From Edaphochlamys debaryana (taxonomy: Eukaryota > Chlorophyta > Chlorophyceae > Chlamydomonadales), in assembly GCA_016858145.1 (NCBI GenBank), contig JAEHOE010000038.1, positions 620,001 to 684,000 of the forward strand: a DNA stretch of 64,000 nucleotides, written 5' to 3'. Within the stretch, counting starts at the first letter, position 1. Each line of letters starts with the position of its first letter. A program made the translations under genes and the position numbers. The notes under the pieces are model-generated. The model saw nothing but the letters and a program-made list of their open reading frames with translations. It searched no databases and was not told the DNA's origin. Below, in pieces: positions 57,103-64,000 of this stretch.

Positions 57103-59791
57103 CACCGTGGCAGCGACAGTATGACCTGGAGGGTCGGTTCCTGAGGCTTGGCCCGCTGTGAGCAAGTCCAAAACAGTCAGCAGCCGAAGCAAGGATGAAG
57201 GTGTGCCTGGCCTGGACGCTCCGTCGGATGGATCGTCGGATGCGGCGCATGCAAGGGATGGTAGTAGTGGGGAGGGAGGCGCTGCAGGAGGAAGCGCTGG
57301 GGCCACGGGTGAAGGCTTGAGGGGGGTGGCGCTTGCACTGCGCGGATCTAGCGTAGCTGGGCACATCGTCAGCACGCAAAGCAGGCTGATATGGAAGTTG
57401 GCTGAGGTGCTAGAGCTCGGGTCCAGGGAGTTTGAGGGCATGGTTGGTGAGGGTGGAGTTCACGAGGCATGAGAGCCGTTGACATCAGCGCAGGCCCCAT
57501 GGCCAGTTCTGCAAGCGGCATGACAGAGGGCCTGGAGTGGTGGCTGACACTGGGGGACGGAGAAAGTAAGCACCAAAGGCGTGAAGGTTTGACGAGAACA
57601 ACGTGGCGTGAAGGTGTATGCGGGAGCCTGCGCGGCTGCAGGAGCGTGCCCCCCCCCCCGAGGCCCGTAAGCCCCAACGCTCCCTGACCCAGCCTGACCC
57701 CGTGTGCCGCTTGGCCCCCCAGCCTTGGCTGTGCGACACGGCAGCAACCAAGTGGTCTTGTGTGCATCGTTGCCCCGCGCTTTGTCGCGCCCACATCTGA
57801 CGTGCGCAGCCAACCGCTGGCCAAGACCGTGTGAGTGGGGCGAGTGCCCATGCGACGTGCCAAATGACCCCGGGCGCGCGCCCGGACAGCAAACGCGACC
57901 CCGACCTCAAACTAAAGTATCAAGTTGATACGGCACCCATAGCAGGTATCCCTTGCCTCCAACGCTCGCTCATTGTGAACACGCTGTAAGCGAAACCAGC
58001 CTTGGGACCGCGTTCGAGACCTGTCTTACGTCTTGAAGTAAACAGGAAGGTAAGACTCGCTCAGCATGCCTCAGGGCAGCTTACCGCGAGCTGGCAAGGG
58101 CGCCCGCCAATGAACGAGTTTGTCGACTTCGCTTCCGGGCGCCGTGGAGAGCTGTTGTGCATCACAACTAAATGCTGGAGCTAGCAGGTCGCTGGCCGTG
58201 TTGCTAGCACATCCGCCCGTGCCACGAGGCGCATGTGCAGCGGCCTCCGCGTTAGGCAGGCGCAAGGGCAGGAGGAAGTTTGCCGGCGCTCCTTGGGGGG
58301 CATGGCACGGGGTGTCAGTGCATGGGAGCTGGAGGCGGGAGGCCCTCGTGGTGGCAGGTCAGGGGCACAGGCCTGCACAGGAAAGGTTCAACACTTGGGC
58401 TGTGCGGGTTCGTTGCTGGGCTAGCCTCTGTGGCACAGAAGGACTTGGCACTTGCCGGTATTCGTCGATCGGCACACGGAAATTATGAAGAGGATGTGGT
58501 TGAGCTTGGGATGCAGTGTTGCTAACTTAGTACATAATAATTCGACCGTTATTGTTCCCCCAGCGGCGGACCTGGCGGGAAGACCCTGCTCTCCCGGTGC
58601 AACAAGTTCGCCGCCAGGGGGGAGTTGGCCGCCGGACCGTACGACCACGCCCAGGGAAGATAGCAACACTGGACGGATGCGATTCTTCTGGGTCTGGAGG
58701 CATGGGCGCGCGTGGTCCCCAGCGGGTGCTGCTGTTGATGGGATTGCTGTTGCAAGTGTGTGTAGATGTGTTGGCTGCGCGCTCCATCCAAGAGGCGCAA
58801 GGCCCAGGGGGCCGGCGGGTCAGTCCGGTCCAGTCCGTGCCGAGGGCGGTGAAGGGGCCAAGGGGCGCGTTGGGAGTTTGGGGGTTTGGGCTGTGGGGCG
58901 TGTGCGGAGCCAATCCGGGTTGCAGTGCTTTGCATAGCACAAGGCGTTCGCGTGTTACTACTATAAGCTGCCCCATATTACATGTTCCTAGCGCGCGAGC
59001 GGGACCTACCGCGGTTCGCGCCATTTCGCAAGCAGACGTTCCGGGTCAAGGGTTGCGTCCATCTTGAGAACCCAAATAACCTTCAGGTCGGAGCATTCAC
59101 AGACAGTAGGCAGCGCGACCTGCAGTCGGTCCATGACAATTCAGGAACCACCATGTCTAGGGACGCTTGCTGCTCTTCCGCGGGGCTCATGCCTGGTACC
59201 ACGCTGGAGCTGACAATGCTCTAACCATGCAAACGCGAGCACACACGTGCAGCCACGGACAACATGGCCACCCCTTCCACTGTCGCGTGCCACCTCAGCT
59301 TCCTGCGGAACCACCTCGGGCTGGATCAGTCCGCATACCTCCGCTTTCGCAGCTGCGGGTGAGCTCCTCAGTGCAGTCCAGACCCATCACCCCACACAGC
59401 AACCTGGCTTGGGGGCGCCAGGATGTCACGAGCCTCACCTGAACTTGCGTCCCTTGCGGTTTCACAGGGACCCAGGAAGCGACTGCTGACGGCAGAGCAC
59501 GTGGACGCCTTTCCGGGTCACACCCTCAGCGCATAAGGAAGACGCTGCTCTAGCGGAGGAGGCCAAGGGTCTGTGCCTCGTGCCCCTCCCTTCCGCCAAG
59601 CCTGGTGCTCGCTGCGACCCCACATCCGCTGTCCTGCTTGGCAGCGTAAGTGCTGAGGGGGAAATGCACGCGCACGGGCCCTCGAGCTTGCCTCCTGACT
59701 CTTGCAACCAGCGTCCATACGGTACTGACGTCATGATCTTGCTGACTATCTGCAGGCCAGGGCCTGGCCCCGGCCCACAGGCCAGGGTGAC
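57103..59791. other. Long intergenic region, no confident gene
   Basis: About 2.7 kb. An open frame of 104 codons at 57158-57472 (Ser/Gly-rich) follows copy D but has no homologue-like features. A TGTAA lies at about 57985. Around 59025-59060, GCAGACGTTCCGGG and nearby words are shared with about 61985-62060, ahead of copy F. This suggests the spacers were duplicated with the genes. The stretch before 59792 ends in CAGGCCAGGGTGACATGGC, shared with copy F. Confidence 0.4.
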
Positions 59792-61304
59792 ATGGCCCTC
59801 GCCTGTCGAACGGTGCCGCTTGAACAGGAGCCTCGGGGCCTGGTGGTGCGGCCCCGGCCCGGTGGCGGCCCCGACCAGGCGCTGGTCTTCACAAACGAGG
59901 GGGGCATCCATGAACTGGAGTGCCGGGGAGCTGCTGGTGGCTACACGCTGGGCCCGCAGCTGGCGTCAGTGGGAAGCCGTGCGTCGTCTCCAGCATACGA
60001 CCCCGCCACCAACGCTGTAGTATTTGGGGTTCCCGGCCGTGCTATCAGCAAGCTAGACGCGGGCAACCGGGTCACAGCCGTTTCGGGCCCCACAAGCGGC
60101 TCTGGAGACGGCGTGGGCCCAGCGACAAGCCTTGGCTGTGTCCTCGCCCTCGCAGCCGACGGCCGGGGCAGCATGTGGGTGGCCGACGTCGCTGGTCTTC
60201 GGCGCCTGGACACCCGCAGCGGGGAGGTGGCAACACTGGCGGGGTCGGAGGCGCCAAGGGGCTTTTGGACATGCCTCGCCCATGACCCCATCGCCGGCGG
60301 TACGCTGTGGGCGGCGACGGGCAAGACCGTGTGCCATGTGCGTACTGAAGGCGACGACGCCCTGGGCAGGGTTGAGGTGGTGGCGGGGGACTGGGATGAG
60401 CAGAGCGGCGTTGACGGCAGCGGACCGGCAACGCGCTTCCGCTGGATTGCCGCCCTCCTGCCGGTGTCGGGCGGCCGCCTGCTGATCGCCGATGACAGTG
60501 ATCTATGCTGCATGGACGCTGGCGGCGCCGTCAGCACCCTGCTGCGGGGCTGCCTCATCAGGGACAGCGTGCGTCACATGGCCCTCCTGCACAGCGGAGA
60601 GCTGGGGGCGGCCATGCTGGACGGCCGCCTGGCGCTGGTGAGCGCCGGGGACTTCACGCCCTGTGTTCAACGGGACCCTCAGCCTTCCGCCGCCGCCACG
60701 GACCGCCTGCTGAGCCTGCTGGCGCCTCAAGCAGAAGCGTACGGCGCCGGCGGCAGCGGTGGAGAGGGGGCAGCCGGGTCGGCCGTCGTGACTGTGCGGG
60801 TGGGCGACCGGGCGTTCCCGGTCCTCCGCTCCGTCCTGGCAGCCGGCTCGGAGTACTTTGCCCGGCTGCTGGCCCCCGGCGGAGGTTTCGAGGAGAGCGG
60901 CGCGGCCGAGGTGGCCCTGCCCGACGCAGACCCGGCAGCCTTTGCGCACCTGCTGTCGTACATGTACGGCACATCCCTCCGGCTGTCAGGAGCCTCATCT
61001 CCGCTGCTATCGGTGCCGCCTGAGCTGCTGCGCCCCACCACGGCGCTGGCGGGGTGGCTGCTGATGGGCGGTGCGGTGGCGGCGCTGACGGAGCAGCTGG
61101 CGGCGGCCGCCACGCCCGCCAGCGTGCTGTCCGACCTGGCGTGGGTGGACGCTCACGGCATGTATGACGGACCTGGCGGAGCGGCTGAGGGCCTTCGCGG
61201 TCCGCAAGCGCAAGGCTGTGGAGCTGGATGGGTTGGAGGAGTTCACTGAGCTGTGCCCTCAGCAGGCGGCTAAGCTGCTGAGGGCCTCGCTGCAGGACCA
61301 GTGA
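59792..61304 (+). pseudogene. Beta-propeller/BTB gene, copy E (late frameshift)
   Basis: Open from MALACRTVPLEQEPRGLVVRP through the whole propeller (GSMWVADVAGLRRLD, GTLWAATGKTVCHV, GGRLLIADDSDLCCMD), the linker, the BTB domain from about residue 333 (VTVRVGDRAFPVLRSVL, AHLLSYMYGTSLRL) and the first C-terminal helices (LLMGGAVAALTEQLAAA) to DAHGM. There four extra bases (TATG, at about 61161-61164) shift the frame, so translation ends at 61249 after 485 aa. The family ending (VRKRKAVELDGLEEF to LLRASLQDQ and stop at 61304) follows in the other frame. Only the last ~45 residues are affected, so a shortened protein with complete propeller and BTB domains could still be made. BTB domains usually dimerise and bring substrates to CUL3 ubiquitin ligases. 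Confidence 0.7.
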
Positions 61305-62514
61305 AGCGGGTGGTAGGGCTTGCTTCGGAAGGAGACATGATGCGATGTTGGGTACGCTAGGCAAGCCGGGGTTGGGTGTGAGCTGAAGGTCAGACGCACG
61401 CCGCAGGACGCCGCGTGGGAGCTCAGGTTTGATGTTGGCGCACCGTCCCAGGAGGCACAAGGGCCAAGGGCTTTGTTGCTGTTGCGGGTGTGAGGTGTAG
61501 GGGCGCCCCCATACTAGGTGAACATTTGGTCTGGAGGTGAAGGGGCCAGGGGGGGCTGCGCTCTTGCTTGGTTTGCGGGGGCCTGTCTCTGCAAGGGCTG
61601 CCTCGTCGTGCAGCGCCCTGGCCTGCCTCCGGGTGGTGTACGCCCCCGTGTCGCGCTCATGTGCCCGCCCCTGCGCTGCTGCCTCGGACGCCTCCGCCGT
61701 CGCCCAGTCGCGTGGCCCTCACAATAGCCCGCCGCTGCTTCACCCCTCGACTCCTGTGTACGTCTCGCCCATGCCACGGCACACCCAGCTGGCCCCGCAC
61801 TGCAGCACATGGGAGCTGGATTCAGCCGCAACCCTGATGGGCGAGCTCAATCTCTGCGAAGTAGAGGGGTTCTGTGCCTCTTGCTGGCGAGGTCACTGCT
61901 GCCATAACACACAGCGTTCACCTGTTTGTATTACATACGTTCCTTTTGCGCAAGCACGACGAACCGCGCAGTTTGCGCAAATTGGCTGAGCAGACGTTCC
62001 GGGGCGTTCGCGAGCACCACGTCAACGATCAGGTATGTTCTGGGTCACAGATAGCAGGCAACTGAACGCACATTGGCGTGTGGCCGTGGCCGCGGGCAAT
62101 GAGAAAGACGAGGGAATTCTATGGGGAACGTGTGCAGGTCTTACGCAGGGTGCATGAAAGGCGTGGCGCTGAATGCTGTGTTTGACGTGCCTTGGGGGGC
62201 CGAGGCCTGCGCGGAACCAACGATTGCCCGCCCACCCCGCTGTCCGCTGCCCCAGGACTTGGGCGGGGCAGAGCTCTGCCACCCCGCTCTCAGCCACTAG
62301 CTCACTCCGTTAACATCTCAAGCTAAACAGTCCGGCATCGTGGCTTTTGCAACAGCGGGTGAGCTACGCCGTGCCCGCCCCATGCGTGGCCGTTGCGGCC
62401 CCAGCGGGGCTCCTGTACTCGGGCGACCAGCGCTCATGCTCACGCCACCGTATGCTCATTGTTTGCAGGCCAGGGCCTGCCTCTGGTCGTCTCCTAATCA
62501 CAGGCCAGGGTGAC
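61305..62514. other. Spacer between BTB copies E and F
   Basis: About 1.2 kb without a gene. Its last 70 bases (TTTGCAGGCCAGGGCCTG ... CAGGCCAGGGTGACATGGCC) match the leader of copy E and include a 3' splice-site-like TTGCAG, so a leader intron is likely in both. Confidence 0.45.
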
Positions 62515-64000
62515 ATGGCCGTCGCCCCCCCGACGGTGAGGCTTGACAAGGACGCTCGGGGCCTGGTGGTGCGGCCCCGGCCCGGTGGCGGCCCCGACCA
62601 GGCGCTGGTCTTCACAAAGGAGGGGAACATCCATGAGTTGGAACGCGCGGGAGCTGCTGGTGGTTACACGCTGGGGCCGCAGCTGGCGTCAGTGGGAAGC
62701 CGTGCGTCGTCTCCGGCATACGACCCCGCCACCAACGCTGTTATGTTCAAGGCCTCCGGAGGCACTACTCCCATCAGCAGACTCAATGCAAGCAATGCCA
62801 TCAGCCTTGTGACGGGGCCTAGCTACCGGTGCGGTGCTGCAGACAGCGTAGGCCCAGCGGCAGGCTTTGCCTGCATCCTCGCCCTCGCAGCCGACGGCCG
62901 GGGCAGCATGTGGGTGGCCGACGTCGCTGGTGGTCTTCGGCGCCTGGACACCCTCTGCGGCGCGGTGACCATGCTGGCAGGGGCGGCGGTGGCAGCGGGC
63001 GACCACACGTGGTCCAGCCTGGCCCAAGACTCCATCGCCGACGACACCCTGTGGGCGGCCACCAGCACCGCTCTGTGCCGTATGCGCACCGACGGCAACG
63101 ACGCCAAGGGCCGCGTGAAGCTGGTGGCGGGGAGCTGGGTTGATGCGGGCAGCGGTGACGGCAGCGGCAGGACTGCTCGCTTCAGTGCCGTCAGCGCCCT
63201 GCTGCCGTTGCCGGGCGGCCGCCTGCTGATCGCTGACCGTGCCGACCTCCGCTGCATGGACGCTGGCGGCGACGTCACCACCCTGCTGCGGGGCTGCTTC
63301 CCCTTCAATGGCGTGCGTCAGATGGCCGTCCTGCCCAGCGGAGAGCTGGGGGCGGTGACGGGAGACGGCAGCCTGGCGCTGGTGAGCAGCGGGGACTTCA
63401 ACCCCGCCACGGACCACCTGCTGACCCTGCTGGCGCCTCCGGCGGCGGAGGCGGAGGGCGCTGGCGGCAGCAATGGCAGGGGCACGGCCGGCCTCCCGTG
63501 GAGTGTGACGGTGCGGGTGGGGGACCGAGCCTTTCACGCTCATCGCTCTGTCCTGGAGGCCGGCTCGGAGTACTTTGCCCGGCTGCTGGCCCCCGGCGGA
63601 GGTCTCGAGGAGAGCGGCGCGGCCGAGGTGGCCCTGTCCGACGCAGACCCCGCCGCCTTCGCTCACCTGCTGTCGTGCATGTACGGCACCTCGCTCGGGC
63701 TGTCAGGAGCCTCATCTCCGCTGCTATCGGTGCCGCCTGAGCTGCTGCGCCCCACCGCGGCGCTGGCGCGGCGGCTGCTGATGGGCGGTGCGGTGGCGGC
63801 GCTGACGGAGCGGCTGGCGGCGGCCGCCACGCCCGCCAGCGTGCTGTCCGACCTGGCGTGGGCGGACGCTCACGGCCTGACGGAGCTGGTGGAGCGGCTG
63901 ACGGCTTATGCGGTCCGCAAGCGCAAGGCTGTGGAGCTGGATGGGTTGGAGGAGTTCACTGAGCGCTGCCCGCAGCAGGCAGCCAAGCTGTTGAGGGCCT
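62515..64000 (+). CDS. Beta-propeller/BTB protein, copy F (intact, runs off the window)
   Basis: A single uninterrupted frame from MAVAPPTVRLDKDARGLVV to the window end (495 codons; the family normally has about 10 more). N-terminal half: a probable six-bladed NHL/SMP-30-like propeller (residues ~1-300) with blade motifs GSMWVADVAGGLRRLD, DTLWAATSTALCRM, GGRLLIADRADLRCMD and RQMAVLPSGELGAV. A Gly/Ala linker follows, then a BTB/POZ domain from residue 332 (VTVRVGDRAFHAHRSVLEAG, AHLLSCMYGTSLGL), then helices LLMGGAVAALTERLAAAATP and LAWADAHGLTELVERLTAYAVRKRK. BTB proteins typically serve as CUL3 ubiquitin-ligase adaptors; the propeller would be the target-binding part. It is the only fully open copy in the window, hence the likely functional reference. 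The stop lies beyond 64000. Confidence 0.85.
   Translation, partial: MAVAPPTVRLDKDARGLVVRPRPGGGPDQALVFTKEGNIHELERAGAAGGYTLGPQLASVGSRASSPAYDPATNAVMFKASGGTTPISRLNASNAISLVTGPSYRCGAADSVGPAAGFACILALAADGRGSMWVADVAGGLRRLDTLCGAVTMLAGAAVAAGDHTWSSLAQDSIADDTLWAATSTALCRMRTDGNDAKGRVKLVAGSWVDAGSGDGSGRTARFSAVSALLPLPGGRLLIADRADLRCMDAGGDVTTLLRGCFPFNGVRQMAVLPSGELGAVTGDGSLALVSSGDFNPATDHLLTLLAPPAAEAEGAGGSNGRGTAGLPWSVTVRVGDRAFHAHRSVLEAGSEYFARLLAPGGGLEESGAAEVALSDADPAAFAHLLSCMYGTSLGLSGASSPLLSVPPELLRPTAALARRLLMGGAVAALTERLAAAATPASVLSDLAWADAHGLTELVERLTAYAVRKRKAVELDGLEEFTERCPQQAAKLLRA

Noticed and set aside
57158..57472. 104-codon Ser/Gly-rich frame after BTB copy D
   Set aside because: Short, no domain, no equivalent after copies E or C; likely chance.

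Overview
This window is nuclear DNA from a green alga of the Chlamydomonas/Volvox group (Chlamydomonadales). The evidence is a GC-rich base composition with strong third-position C/G bias, genes split by many short GT-AG introns, the algal poly(A) signal TGTAA downstream of three genes, Gln/Ala/Gly-rich and Ser-Pro/Ala-Pro-rich proteins, and gene families typical of that group. I did not identify the species. Every exon model given here was built by hand from GT/AG sites and checked for reading-phase continuity. Boundaries may be off by a base or two where noted.

Left part (1-20 kb): a large 14-exon SBP-domain transcription factor of the SPL1/ankyrin type (1591-9316, 1799 aa). Next is an 11-exon secreted papain-like cysteine protease with a Ser-Pro stalk and Cys-rich repeats (10491-14459, 678 aa). 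Convergent to it is a long low-complexity protein of unknown function on the minus strand (15569-19992).

Middle (21-40 kb): a broken beta-propeller/BTB gene copy (minus), divergent from an intact 6-exon plastid-type monothiol CGFS glutaredoxin (23685-25297). Then comes a 30-exon type I membrane protein with three LamG-like modules, a DUF4215-type Cys motif, an Ala-Pro-Gly stalk, one transmembrane helix and a short tail (26003-38092, 1184 aa). A small acidic, probably nuclear protein (39442-40020) lies downstream of a cluster of E2F-like sites.

Right part (41-64 kb): an unstable region. It holds five more copies of the propeller/BTB gene (six in the window, only the last fully open), a glutaredoxin pseudogene that has lost its catalytic cysteine, a 13-unit palindrome-bearing minisatellite that ends one BTB copy, and a complete Ty3/Gypsy chromodomain LTR retrotransposon (46726-54705) with a perfect 5-bp target duplication. 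The retrotransposon has near-identical LTRs, and its gag and pol are interrupted by six apparent spliceosomal introns, one of which splits the reverse-transcriptase YLDD motif.

The most notable observations are the intron-bearing retrotransposon, the degenerate 'echo' copies of exon borders in at least eight introns of the LamG gene, and the inverted duplication of the BTB-glutaredoxin block.
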